This document shows, piece by piece, positions 11,396-23,457 of a stretch of 64,000 nucleotides of DNA. The notes beneath the pieces are model-generated. The model worked only from the letters and a program-made list of their open reading frames with translations. It made no database searches and had not been told where the DNA came from. Origin of the DNA: Steromphala cineraria (Eukaryota; Mollusca; Gastropoda; Trochida; Trochidae); contig OU744732.1 in assembly GCA_916613615.1 (NCBI GenBank), forward strand, positions 52,739,727-52,803,726. Direction: 5' to 3'. The translations under genes and the position numbers were made by a program. Each line of letters begins with the position of its first letter. The first letter of the stretch is position 1.

Positions 11396-12540
11396 TTATG
11401 GAAAAGTGTGGATTAGTGAAATAACATGAACGACTGTTTTGCTGACTGTTAAACTTTAAGTGACAGTTCAAATAGGTTTGATAAACTTGAGTTCTATCAA
11501 CAGGGACATCATTTCCAATATTCCTCCACAAAACAAATGATAGAGCTATTCTTTTGCAAATTCAGATTTTGTTTACAACAGAATGGAATGATAAAGTGGT
11601 TTCTGTTACATGAAAGTATAATTTTACAGCTGGCCGAGGTCGTAAAATGACAACAGGAAGGTTTGAAGTGTCGCGATTATGATTGGAAACTGAACAATGA
11701 CTCACATAAATCACTCAAACGTAATTTTTTTTAAAAACTTATGTAAGGTAGTCAGATTGAAAGTTCCGAGTTGATAATGCTTGTACTTGTAGGCTTCATA
11801 GTATTCATGTTGGACGTGTGAATTTATCTTCCGCAAATATATATGACTGTTTTCAGATTTTCATTGAAAACAGTTATTGATCATTAATATTTGCCATTTA
11901 GAGAATAAAATCTGGGAGGTATTTTGAATTCATATAATGAAGTAAGAATAAGTAAGTAAGTAAGAATAATTGAAATTTGTTGAAAAACATTAGAAGTTGA
12001 ATAAAAACGATTGAAAATTGAAAGCTCTTTATTGTTCACTATTAGATACATCGCTTGAAAGAGGTTTGTGTGCCATGGATTCGAATTAGCAATAGAAAAA
12101 ATATGAACACATAACATAGACGTAACAGGAAACAAAGTAACGGCATGCCAATGATAATTTGTCACCTAACAATACATGAGGAAACAAATGAACTGATGCA
12201 AACATCCAGAGTCTCCTATAAGTCCAAATTTTTAATATTTCAAGTTTTTCAAATCGTAGTCTAAAATTCACAAACACAGAAGAATAATCGCCAGATAAAC
12301 AAAACATGTAAGTGGGGTTTTTCATTTTAAGAAAAATCCAATATTTAATTAAACTGTTTTCTGTTGATCGACATAAAAGATGAAAAAAAAGTTCTGGTTT
12401 TCAATCAACAAAATCACCATTCTTCACGCATCAACAAAATTCTAAACATGGAGATGGGAGGGGTGTTACACATCAATTTATGTCCTCAAAACAACCAATT
12501 GTCTTTAGTCCTTCAGTTTAAAACCTTCTGTAGTAATTGG
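11396..12540. other. AT-rich intergenic stretch, nothing recognised
   Basis: Only short chance open frames on both strands. A small TAAG/GTAAG run lies near 11940-11970. Confidence 0.5.
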
Positions 12541-12544
12541 ACTC

Positions 12545-13676
12545 TCGAAAGCATATGCTTTCACAGGAACCCAATATCGTAAATAAAATGTAGGTAAAAC
12601 GTAAGTAAGAAAGACCCGTCCCCTCTAAATAATAATAACTCCATTATTTAGAGGGGACGGGTCTTTCTTACTCTATTATTTAGAGGGGGCGGGTCTTTCT
12701 TACTCTATTATTTAGAGGGGACAGGTCTTTCTTACTCTATTATTTAGAGGGGACGAGTCTTTCTTACTCTATTATTTAGAGGGGACGGGTCTTTCTTACT
12801 CTATTATTTAGAGGGGACGGGTCTTTCTTACTCTATTATTTAGAGGGGACGGGTCTTTCTTACTCTATTATTTAGAGGGGGCGGGTCTTTCTTACTCTAT
12901 TATTTAGAGGGGGCGGGTCTTTCTTACTCTATTATTTAGAGGGGACGGGTCTTTCTTACTCTATTATTTAGAGGGGACGGGTCTTTCTTACTCTATTATT
13001 TAGAGGGGACGGGTCTTTCTTACTCTATTATTTAGAGGGGACGAGTCTTTCTTACTCTATTATTTAGAGGGGACGGGTCTTTCTTACTCTATTATTTAGA
13101 GGGGACGGGTCTTTCTTACTCTATTATTTAGAGGGGACGGGTCTTTCTTACTCTATTATTTAGAGGGGACGGGTCTTTCTTACCTAGAGGGGACGGGTCT
13201 TTCTTACTCTATTATTTAGAGGGGGCGGGTCTTTCTTACTCTATTATTTAGAGGGGACAGGTCTTTCTTACTCTATTATTTAGAGGGGACGAGTCTTTCC
13301 TACTCTATTATTTAGAGGGGACGGGTCTTTCTTACTCTATTATTTAGAGGGGACGGGTCTTTCTTACTCTATTATTTAGAGGGGACGGGTCTTTCTCACT
13401 CTATTATTTAGAGGGGGCGGGTCTTTCTTACTCTATTATTTAGAGGGGGCGGGTCTTTCTTACTCTATTATTTAGAGGGGACGGGTCTTTCTTACTCTAT
13501 TATTTAGAGGGGACGGGTCTTTCTTACTCTATTATTTAGAGGGGACGGGTCTTTCTTACTCTATTATTTAGAGGGGGCGGGTCTTTCTTACTCTATTATT
13601 TAGAGGGGGCGGGTCTTTCTTACTCACGTTTTACCTACATTTTATTTGCGATATTGGGTTCCTATGTATGCTTTCG
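12545..13676. mobile_element. Foldback element with a 31-copy, 32-bp internal array
   Basis: The left flank (CGAAAGCATA ... GGAACCCAATATCGTAAATA ... GTAGGTAAAACGTAAGTAAG) returns inverted on the right (CTTACTCACGTTTTACCTAC ... GCGATATTGGGTTCC ... TATGCTTTCG). Between them, a 32-bp unit (CTCTATTATTTAGAGGGG plus ACGGGTCTTTCTTA) is repeated 31 times in direct orientation from about 12634, after one inverted unit at 12608-12632. One unit near 13184 is shortened. Unit variants (GGCGGG, ACAGG, ACGAG, ACGGG) occur in the same order in copies 2-12 and 19-29, so an 11-unit block was duplicated. Confidence 0.9.
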
Positions 13677-13805
13677 GTAGCTGAAAACTTTTTGAATAAG
13701 TTATTTGAATTGCATTTCAGTTGTGAAAGTTTATGTGCTAGAGTCTACACACCACAATGTCTTTGAATTTGTTTCAAGATTTCTCTCAAGGATAGGGCAC
13801 TTATC

Positions 13806-13946
13806 TGTACCCTGGGCTCAGAAGCTAGATTCGCTCGCGCGCCCCGACTTGGGATATAACCAATCAAATCATTTTGTTGCAGCCTTCTCGATAAAAACAA
13901 TTTTGACCTCGCGAGCGAATCTAGTTTCTGAGCCCAGGGTACAAAT
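13806..13946. mobile_element. Uninterrupted relative of the 3.4-4.1 kb element
   Basis: GTACCCTGGGCTCAGAAGC at the left and CTTCTGAGCCCAGGGTAC (one mismatch) at the right, with GATTCGCTCGCG / CGCGAGCGAATC continuing inward. It supplies the empty site for the nested insertion at 3434-3940. Confidence 0.8.
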
Positions 13947-13984
13947 TAGTGGAATTAGAGTAACGTTCGTACCCTGAGACAGGA

Positions 13985-15130
13985 TGAAAGCCCAATAATC
14001 ATACTTGCATGCGGTTTGTGATGAAATAAGCTTTTGAGAAAATAATATACAACTCTGTAGAAAAAAACCTTTTGTGGAAAGTTTGATATCATATACATGT
14101 TTTATTCAACAAGCGATTACTTTATTCGACGTCCAAAGTACAGTACCCTCTGCAAAAGTGCCATAGCATTATGTGTGAAGGTTTTACACCGCGTCTCAGT
14201 TACAGCAATTGCGTTCGATGGGCATCAACTTGGCAACGAGTGCCTACTTCGGAGAAAAAGAAAAGAAAACTTAGTCGTTTCCGACAAAGACGGCTTTCAA
14301 ACGTATATTCAGTAACCGGAAATTGTTAGATGGCCACACTCGATTCGCCTTTGTATTGGCTGCCGTTTCGGTTGTCGCATATTTTGTGAAATTTGGTCCG
14401 ATTTTCAAAATTTTGCAATAAATACAATGAAATACTTTTTAAAATATTTAACTTCGCTACACTTAAAACTATAAAAACTAGAATTAGTCAATTTTGTTGT
14501 GTTTTGAAACTATATAATGAATCCAATATCCATCCGTAATTTATTAAGAAAACTATTCAATCAAGACAGTGTGATCTTAAATATCAGCTTGGATATCGGG
14601 GAGGTCTGGAATTGGTTAAGAAAACATCTATCGTCAATCGTCGACTACAACACCACTATTTAAAGATGCTGTATCATACTTGCAAGCGGTTCAGGATGAA
14701 ACTTAGCTATTGAGAAATGAAATACATCACTTTGTAGAAAAATCTTTCGTCGAAATTTTGATATCATATTTAGATTGTTTAATCAACAATAACATACTTA
14801 TTTCGACGCTTCAAGCACAGTACCCCTCTTAGAAAGGGCATGTCATTTTGTGAACCCGCTTTCGGTGACGTAATCATTATGCTTGTAGGATTTACACCGT
14901 GTCTCAACTACCGTAATTGCGTTCGATGGGTATCAACTTTGACAGCAACGAATACCTAATTCGGAGAAAAAGAATATAAAATCTAGTTGAGCGCGACAAA
15001 GACGGTTTTCAAGCGTACATTTAGAAACCGGAAGTTGTGAAATGGCCACAGTTGATTCGCCCTTATGTCGACTGCCGTTTCGGTATTATTTGGTAAATTA
15101 TCTCCTATTTGATAAATTTTGGTCCGATTT
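13985..15130 (+). repeat. Two neighbouring copies of a dispersed repeat
   Basis: About 13990-14420 and 14650-15130 share, in order, ATACTTGCAnGCGGTT, TTTGATATCATAT, a block near TTCGACG ... CAAGnACAGTACCC, CACCGnGTCTCA, AATTGCGTTCGATGGG and TTGGTCCGATTTTC. A third copy lies inverted at about 24830-25130. The function is unknown and there is no intact frame. Confidence 0.65.
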
Positions 15131-15489
15131 TCTCAAGGTTGGTCGCTAAATTTTTCTAAAAATACAACGTATACATTAAAATTACTTAAAAATTCATTGC
15201 ACTATGATATAGCATCTTTAACATTCTAGGTAAAGCTAGCGATATTCCCGTGATCAATATTCATGCAACATGATATGAACTACTATAAAAGTCAATGATA
15301 ATTAAAATAATAGTCAATATTGACTTAGAAATACAAATTAATTACTGTCTACGAGATGACTGTCTACGAGATTGTTTTGTCTGCGAAATTCCTGTGTCTA
15401 CGAGATTGTTTTGTCTGCGAAATCACCGCAAGCCCAATTAAATACTTTTTAAAATATTGAACTTCGCTACACTTTGAATACGGATCTTA

Positions 15490-15896
15490 AATGTTATTAT
15501 TGAGGACTACAGGGCATGCATACTTCTAAAATTGTTGCAAACGTCAGAGATAAGCTTTGTGTAATTGATTATAAATATTTCCCTGCCTTGCATAAAAACG
15601 TGCTTGAAATATGAGAGCTTACGGTTGTAACACATAACTGGACGTTGACCGACCAAGACGTGTTATGTATATGTATAAGTATGTCTTTGAATGAGTACAG
15701 TTTATTTTCGAGAAGTAGGTTACCTTATCTAGTAACAAGACAAGGTTTTTACAAGCTTTCATAGCAAGCTTATCTCTAGAGCTGCCTTTAAAAATGACGG
15801 AAGAAGAAACTGAATATTTTCCTACGGCTTTGATAGGTTTTGCGATATGTCTTTACATATTCTATCTTATGAACCGACGTCCAAAAGGATTTCCTC
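15490..15896 (+). pseudogene. Truncated P450 copy: promoter side and first 35 codons
   Basis: From the ATG at 15794, 34 codons match the start of the P450 at 21822 with few changes (TEEETEYFPTALIGFAIC versus AEEETEYFPSVLIGLAIC; both continue LYIFYLMNRRPKG). The upstream DNA is also related: ATCTCTAGAGCT just before the start, and CCTGCCTTGCATAAAAACGT versus CCTGGCTTGAATAAAAATGT further up. Coding similarity stops at about 15896, where CT-rich satellite begins in place of the proline-rich hinge. It encodes only a membrane anchor; the catalytic domain is absent. Confidence 0.85.
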
Positions 15897-18800
15897 TCTC
15901 AACCTCTCACTCTCTATCTCTTTTTCTCTCTCCCCTCCTCTCTCACTCAACCTCCCTCTCTCTCTCATTCAACCTCAACCTCTCTCTCTGTCTCTCTCAC
16001 TCAACCTCAACCTCCCTCTCCCACTCAACCTCAACCTCTCTCACTCAACCTCAACCTCTCTCTCTCACTCAACCTCAACCTCTCTCTCTCAACCCCAACC
16101 TCAACCTCTCTCTCTCACTCAACCTCAACCTCTCAACCTCAACCTCTCTCTCACTCAACCTCAACCTCTCTCTCTCTCTCTCAACCTCAACCTCCCTCTC
16201 CCACTCAACCTCAACCTCTCTCACTCAACCTCAAACTCTCAACCCCAACCTCAACCTCTCTCTCTCACTCAACCTCAACCTCTCAACCTCAACCTCAACC
16301 TCTCTCTCTCACTCAACCTCTCAACCTCAACCTCTCTCAACCTCAACCCCAACCTCTCTCTCTCTCAACCTCTCTCTCTCACTCAACCTCTCTCTCTCTC
16401 TAACTCTCTCTCTCACTCAACCTCTCTCTCTCAACCTCAACCTCTCTCTCTCAACCTCAACCTCTCTCAACCTCAACCTCTCTCTCTCAACCTTAACCTC
16501 TCTCTCTCAACCTCAACCTCTCTCTCTCAACCTCAACCTCTCTCAACCTCTCAACCCCAACCTCAACCTCTCTCTCTCACTCAACCTCAACCTCTCAACC
16601 TCAACCTCTCTCTCTCACTCAACCTCAACCTCTCTCTCTCTCTCTCTCAACCTCAACCTCCCTCACTCAACCTCAACCTCTCTCACTCAACCTCAACCTC
16701 TCTCTCTCAACCCCAACCTCAACCTCTCTCTCTCACTCAACCTTAACCATTCTCTCTCAACCTCAACCTCTCTCTCTCAACCTCAACCTCTCTCTCTCTC
16801 AACCCCAACCTCAACCTCTCTCACTCAACCTCTCAACCTCAACCTCTCTCAACCTCAACCCCAACCTCTCTCTCTCTCTCAACCTCTCTCTCTCACTCAA
16901 CCTCTCTCTCTCTCTAACTCTCTCTCTCACTCAATCTCTCTCTCTCAACCTCAACCTCTCTCTCTCAACCTCAACCTCTCTCTCTCACTCAACCTCTCTC
17001 TCTCACTCAACCTCTCTCTCTCAACCTTAACCTCTCTCTCTCAACCTTAACCTCTCTCTCTCAACCTCAACCTCTTAACCTCAACCTCTCTCTCTCTCTC
17101 AACCTCAACCTCTCTCTCAACCTCAACCTCTTTTAACCTCAACCTCAACCTCTCTCTCTCTCTCAACCTCTCTTTTTCAACCTCTCTCTCCCACTCAACC
17201 TCAACCTCTCTCTCACTCAACCTCAACCTCTCAACCTCAACCTCTCTCTCTCACTCAACCTCTCAACCTCAACCTCTCTCAACCTCAACCCCAACCTCTC
17301 TCTCTCTCTCAACCTCTCTCTCTCACTCAACCTCTCTCTCTCTCTAACCCTCTCTCTCACTCAATCTCTCTCTCTCAACCTCAACCTCTCTCTCTCAACC
17401 TCAACCTCTCTCTCTCACTCAACCTCTCTCTCTCACTCAACCTCTCTCTCTCAACCTAAACCTCTCTCTCTCAACCTCAACCTCTCTCTCAACCTCAACC
17501 TCTTTTAACCTCAACCTCTCTCTCTCTCAACCTCTCTTTCTCAACCTCTCTTTCTCTCTCAACCTCAACCTCTCTCTCAACCTCTCTCTCTCAACCTCAA
17601 CCTCTAAACCTCAACCTCTCTCTCTCACTCAACCTCTCTCTCTCACTCAACCTCTCTCTCTCTCTCACTCAACCTCTCTCTCTCTCTCTCTCTCACTCAA
17701 CCTCTCTCTCTCTCTCTCTCTCACTCAACCTCACTCTCTCTCTCTCTCACTCAACCTCAACCTCTCTCTCTCACTCAACCTCAACCTCTCAACCTCAACC
17801 TCTCTCTCACTCAACCTCAACCTCTCTCTCTCTCTCTCAACCTCAACCTCCCTCTCCCACTCAACCTCAACCTCTCTCACTCAACCTCAAACTCTCAACC
17901 CCAACCTCAACCTCTCTCTCTCACTCAACCTCAACCTCTCAACCTCAACCTCAACCTCTCTCTCTCACTCAACCTCTCAACCTCAACCTCTCTCAACCTC
18001 AACCCCAACCTCTCTCTCTCTCAACCTCTCTCTCTCACTCAACCTCTCTCTCTCTCTAACTCTCTCTCTCACTCAACCTCTCTCTCTCAACCTCAACCTC
18101 TCTCTCTCAACCTCAACCTCTCTCAACCTCAACCTCTCTCTCTCAACCTTAACCTCTCTCTCTCAACCTCAACCTCTCTCTCTCAACCTCAACCTCTCTC
18201 AACCTCTCAACCCCAACCTCAACCTCTCTCTCTCACTCAACCTCAACCTCTCAACCTCAACCTCTCTCTCTCACTCAACCTCAACCTCTCTCTCTCTCTC
18301 TCTCAACCTCAACCTCCCTCACTCAACCTCAACCTCTCTCACTCAACCTCAACCTCTCTCTCTCAACCCCAACCTCAACCTCTCTCTCTCACTCAACCTT
18401 AACCATTCTCTCTCAACCTCAACCTCTCTCTCTCAACCTCAACCTCTCTCTCTCTCAACCCCAACCTCAACCTCTCTCACTCAACCTCTCAACCTCAACC
18501 TCTCTCAACCTCAACCCCAACCTCTCTCTCTCTCTCAACCTCTCTCTCTCACTCAACCTCTCTCTCTCTCTAACTCTCTCTCTCACTCAATCTCTCTCTC
18601 TCAACCTCAACCTCTCTCTCTCAACCTCAACCTCTCTCTCTCACTCAACCTCTCTCTCTCACTCAACCTCTCTCTCTCAACCTTAACCTCTCTCTCTCAA
18701 CCTTAACCTCTCTCTCTCAACCTCAACCTCTCAACCTCAACCTCTCTCTCTCTCTCTCAACCTCAACCTCTCTCTCAACCTCAACCTCTTTTAACCTCAA

Positions 18801-19765
18801 CCTCAACCTCTCTCTCTCTCTCAACCTCTCTTTTTCAACCTCTCTCTCCCACTCAACCTCAACCTCTCTCTCTCTCTCTCACTCAACCTCAACCTCTCAA
18901 CCTCAACCTCTCTCTCTCACTCAACCTCTCAACCTCAACCTCTCTCAACCTCAACCCCAACCTCTCTCTCTCTCTCAACCTCTCTCTCTCACTCAACCTC
19001 TCTCTCTCTCTAACCCTCTCTCTCACTCAATCTCTCTCTCTCAACCTCAACCTCTCTCTCTCAACCTCAACCTCTCTCTCTCACTCAACCTCTCTCTCTC
19101 ACTCAACCTCTCTCTCTCAACCTTAACCTCTCTCTCTCAACCTCAACCTCTCTCTCAACCTCAACCTCTTTTAACCTCAACCTCTCTCTCTCTCAACCTC
19201 TCTTTCTCAACCTCTCTTTCTCTCTCAACCTCAACCTCTCTCTCAACCTCTCTCTCTCAACCTCAACCTCTAAACCTCAACCTCTCTCTCTCACTCAACC
19301 TCTCTCTCTCACTCAACCTCTCTCTCTCACTCAACCTCTCTCTCTCTCTCACTCAACCTCTCTCTCTCTCTCTCTCTCACTCAACCTCTCTCTCTCTCTC
19401 TCTCTCACTCAACCTCACTCTCTCTCTCTCTCACTCAACCTCAACCTCTCTCTCTCTCAACCTAAACCTCAACCTCTCTCTCTCACTCAACCTCTCTCTC
19501 TCAACCTTAACCTCTCTCTCTCAACCTCAACCTCTCTCTCTCAACCTCAACCTCTCTCTCAACCTCAACCTCTTTTAACCTCAACCTCAACCTCTCTCTC
19601 TCTCAACCTCTCTTTCTCAACCTCTCTTTCTCTCTCAACCTCAACCTCTCTCTCTCAACCTCAACCTCAACCTCTAAACCTCAACCTCTCTCTCTCACTC
19701 AACCTCTCTCTCTCACTCAACCTCTCTCTCTCTCTCACTCAACCTCTCTCTCTCTCTCTCACTCA

Positions 19766-19806
<41 letters not shown>

Positions 19807-19990
19807 AACCTCACTCTCTCTCTCTCACTCAACCTCAACCTCTCTCTCTCTCAACCTAAACCTCAACCTCTCTCTCACTCAACCTCCCTCTCTCTCTCTC
19901 TCACTCAACCTCTCTCTCTCACTCAACCTCTCTCTCTCTCTCAACCTCAACCTCAACCTCTCTCCCTCTACCTCTCTACCTCTCCACCTC
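15897..19990. repeat. 4.1-kb CTCAACCT / CTCTCT satellite with higher-order structure
   Basis: The whole stretch is built from two words, CTCAACCTCAACCT and (CT)n, with rare variants (CCCCAACC, CCTTAACC, CTCTTTTAACC, CTAAACC). Rare variants recur at a fixed distance: TCAAACTCTC at 16231 and 17887, CCTTAACCAT at 16741 and 18397 (both 1656 bp apart), TAACCCTCTC at 17346 and 19011. A shorter repeat of about 404 bp follows at the end (CTAAACC near 19271 and 19675). Stops are rare on the plus strand, which creates long meaningless frames rich in Leu, Ser, Thr, Gln and Pro. Confidence 0.97.
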
Positions 19991-20196
19991 TATCTGAAAA
20001 GATTCTGACTAAGCTATTTTGATTGCATTATTGCTGTGAAAGTGCACGTGGTTTACATCACAGCCTCAGTCTGATAGCCAGACCGTAGAGCAAACATTCA
20101 ATTAACGTCAAATCGTGTCTAGAATATATAGCAAGTCTAGACGACTCAGCATGTTCTGGTATAATACATAAAATCTTTAAAAACTATGTCAATATT

Positions 20197-20566
20197 AAAC
20201 AAGAGTCATCAGAAGATGACATATTCCACCGGTTCCACATGATCGTAAGATGTAAACCTTTGACAGATAATTGTAAATTTTTCAAGCAAGGTTCATAATA
20301 GTATAAGCTAATATATATGAAACGAAACGAGTCCAAATAAGAGCCGTTTCCATGGAAATAATAAAAAATAAAATTTTCAGAAATGTGAAAGTATCAAAAG
20401 GCACCACTTAAGTAGGTGGGCAATACACATGTAAAGTTTCAGAAAGATATGTGGATCGGTTTTTGAGTTCTGCTCCGGAAACGAAATGATTACGGACGGA
20501 CGGACATACAGACGGACAGGGCGATGACTATATCCCACGGTAATACATACTATGGGATAAAAAAAA
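20197..20566. repeat. Dispersed repeat with GACG microsatellite and TCCGGAAACG word (copy 1)
   Basis: Begins AACAAGAGTCATCAGAAGAT and ends GACTATATCCCACGG ... GGGATAAAAAA after a (GGAC)n stretch. The same order of words is found at 43046-43557. No coding capacity. Confidence 0.65.
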
Positions 20567-20567
20567 C

Positions 20568-20934
20568 TTTAAAGGGGCAGTAGCAGGTTTTTAGGGGGAA
20601 TATAAAGTGATGTCAAGAAAATGAAAATAAATAGTACCAATTGAAAGACAATGTATTTAAACTAATTGAAGCAGTAATAATTCAAATATATAACGTAAAG
20701 TTCAGCCATGAGATTCATTTTTCTTACAAAAATGAATTAAAGGTGTTCACAAAAAAATGGCTGCCAATGGATTGTATGTGAAGCCTCATACTTTGTCCTC
20801 TGACTATGGGTGATTGGCTTGTGTAATGAGATTGTTGACACTGCCAATATGATACATTTAGCATTTACTTACAATTATAAGTGAAATATTTAAAATGTAA
20901 AATTATCAAAAAAACGTGCTACTGCCCCTTTAAA
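20568..20934. mobile_element. AGGGGCAGTAGCACG inverted-repeat element, copy 2
   Basis: TTTAAAGGGGCAGTAGCAGG at the left, CGTGCTACTGCCCCTTTAAA at the right. The interior matches copy 1 in reverse orientation. Confidence 0.85.
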
Positions 20935-21821
20935 CAGTTAGTCTATCCAGACCTCTGAGATATAACTTGCTTATCTAAAATAGCCTTGGCTAAGAAACTA
21001 AAGGAGGCGAGAGGCAGTCTACATTTATTATAGAAGGCAACATTGTATAACTGATAATGGTTCAATCGTTAGAGGAAAATGGTGTATATGATTAACTATT
21101 TTCCTGGCTTGAATAAAAATGTGCTTAAAACCTTAGAAAACGACTTTAAAGTGACATAGAGTATGTTGATGGGATCACATATATCAAATTTTGAAATCGA
21201 TGTTATTACATCGGGAACCACTAACTGTTACTGAAAATAACAAGTTAAAGGTCAATCAGTACATTAGAGCGACAGTACGGCCATTCAAAGTCGGGATTTT
21301 GATCGAAAATCGGACAATGTTGCTCGTGTGGTGCGCTAATTCGCCAAATGTAATTCTGAAAGCTTATCAAAAGCTGACAGGAAGTTATATTCCATAGTGT
21401 TTATTAGGTATTGTAACTAATAGGCAGGTAAATTGGATTCATAATTTCTACTATTACACGTATTTTAGATGTTTATTCGATTTTCTGAAAAAAACAAGTA
21501 TATCGAGATATTAACCATAAATGGATAGACCTGCAAGTCCAGTGATCAGATATGAACTTCATCAGCATATAAGATATTTAATAACTTATCAAAACCAAAT
21601 ACAATTTTAAGAAAGATAATCAGTGTATCTTTAACATTTCAAAGACTACTGCAAGGCTGGATAACTGAACTTTGACCCGTGTCCTGTTATGCAATACATG
21701 TGGCTTTGTATGACAACAGATTGTGTATAAGATATAGGTTACGTAAAGTAGGCCAAGTAAGAAGACAGGATTTCACACTCTTTCATAACAGGCATAGGTA
21801 TCTCTAGAGCTCCCATTTAAA
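20935..21821 (+). promoter_or_regulatory. Upstream region of the P450 gene
   Basis: No gene seen. The part from about 21050 resembles the DNA before the truncated copy (15540-15793). A TATA-like TGTGTATAAGATATAGG lies about 100 bp before the ATG. The start is followed by GCG in an adequate context (TTAAAATGGCG). Confidence 0.35.
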
Positions 21822-23299
21822 ATGGCGGAAGAAGAAACTGAATATTTTCCTTCAGTTTTGATAGGCCTGGCGATATGTCTTTACATTTTCTATCTTATGA
21901 ACCGACGTCCAAAGGGATTACCTCCGTTTCCAACAATTCCACTGCCTATTGTTGGAAATCTCTTGTCGATGAAGAAAGATCAGCGAGGTTTGTTTACAAA
22001 ATGGCGGCAACAATATGGCGACCTGTTCAGCCTTTATATGGGGAGCAAGTTGGTGGTGGTTATGAACGGTAGCGACACCATTCATGAAGCCTTTGTAAAG
22101 AATGCAGATGCTTTTTCTGGAAGACCCGACACTTTTACTTTCAAGAAAGCATTCCATGGAAAAGGAATTATAGCAACTTCTGGACCAGTGTGGAAAACTT
22201 TGAGGAACTTTTCTTTGTCCCTGTTGAGCGATTTCGGCTTTGGGAATTTGAGGAAAAAGTTCTTAACGAAGTGGACTACTTTGTCAAATTCATAGAGAGC
22301 AAGAAGGGGGCAAAGAATAACTTTGCAAACTTTTATAATGTCACCACCTCCAATGTCTTATGTTCCGTTTTGTTTGGCCACAGATTTGACTTTGATGATG
22401 AAAAATTTCTTAGCTGTTGTCAAGCTCTTGCCGAATTCGTGGAGGCCAATGCGAACGTGAATTATATCAACTTCTTCCCTATTCTGACTCACGTCCCTAT
22501 CATTGGAAACACGGATTATATTTTTGAAAGAATTACATATTATGAAGACAACCTCATCAAACCTGAAATTGAGAGTCATTATAAGGACTTCGATGGTACA
22601 GCAGACGACTTCATCTCGGCCTACATCAAAGAGATTAAGGAGAGGGAACGCAAAGGTGAAGATGCTTCTGTTCTGAAGGAGCATTTTACCCAGGTGGTCA
22701 CAGACCTGTACATAGGGGGAACTGAAACAACCTCAACAGCTTTGTCCTGGTTTGTGCTGTTTCTTCTCCATAACCCGTCGGTCCAGGAGAAATGCTTCCA
22801 GGAAATCCAAGATGTCGTTGGTTTGGGGCGTTTACCGAAAATGGAAGACAAGTTGGCATTGCCTTACGTAAACGCGACATTGACAGAGACTCTCAGACGG
22901 TCTAGCCTTGTGCATCTTGGCGTGTTCCACACCGCGGCATATGACATCACTTTCAGAGGGTTCCGAATCCCAAAGGGGTCTATGGTACTGCCGAACCTCG
23001 ATTCGGTTATGCTGGATTCAAAAGCTTGGCCGAACCCGATGGAATTCAAACCGGAGCGATTTTTGGATGACAAGGGTGAGTTTTCAACTCCTCAAAATTT
23101 TATCCCCTTCTCCGTTGGTCGTCGAATTTGTCCTGGAAAAGCTCTTGCTAATATGGAGTTGTTCTTATTCGGATCTGCGTTGATTCAGAAGTTCAAGTTC
23201 GCAGTACCGGAAGGGGAAGTTGTGCCAACACTGGAACCAATCTTTGGTATTACTGCTGCGCCAGCACCTTATATGGTTCAAGCTATTCCGAGGAAATAG
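21822..23299 (+). CDS. Cytochrome P450, clan 2 (CYP2-like), intronless, one frameshift
   Basis: A haem-thiolate mono-oxygenase anchored in the ER membrane. In order: N-terminal anchor (about residues 12-27), basic stretch NRRPKG, proline hinge PPFPTIPLPIVGNL, helix-C WKTLR, I-helix GGTETTS, ExxR as ETLRR, PERF, haem loop FSVGRRICPG (Cys codon at 23128-23130), end IPRK. The coding length (1478 nt) is normal for the family, with no intron. The frame changes at about 22245-22246: the first frame carries DFGFG and the second resumes at FEEKVLNEVDY. Relatives usually have a few residues between these, so a small deletion not divisible by three is likely. Either this is a young pseudogene, possibly a retrocopy, or a base was lost in assembly. 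All catalytic motifs are intact. Substrate unknown; the subfamily cannot be set by eye. Confidence 0.88.
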
Positions 23300-23457
23300 A
23301 ACTTGATGTTTTAGACATTCGACATTTACAAATTCCTTTGACCTTGGAATCTGATAAGAGGCCGCTTGCATAACGTTTCAAATGAAATAATAACAAATGT
23401 TCATATTGTTAATATCATATGTTTCAGTTATAAACGTATTCATTAATGTGCGATGCT

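Noticed and set aside
12600..13625. Regular 32-bp repeats resembling a CRISPR array
   Set aside because: Units are contiguous with no unique spacers, the context is eukaryotic, and the flanks are inverted repeats.
15794..17050. 418-codon open frame
   Set aside because: After 35 P450 codons it is a by-product of stop-poor CT satellite; an overlapping frame of 299 codons (15847-16746) exists for the same reason.
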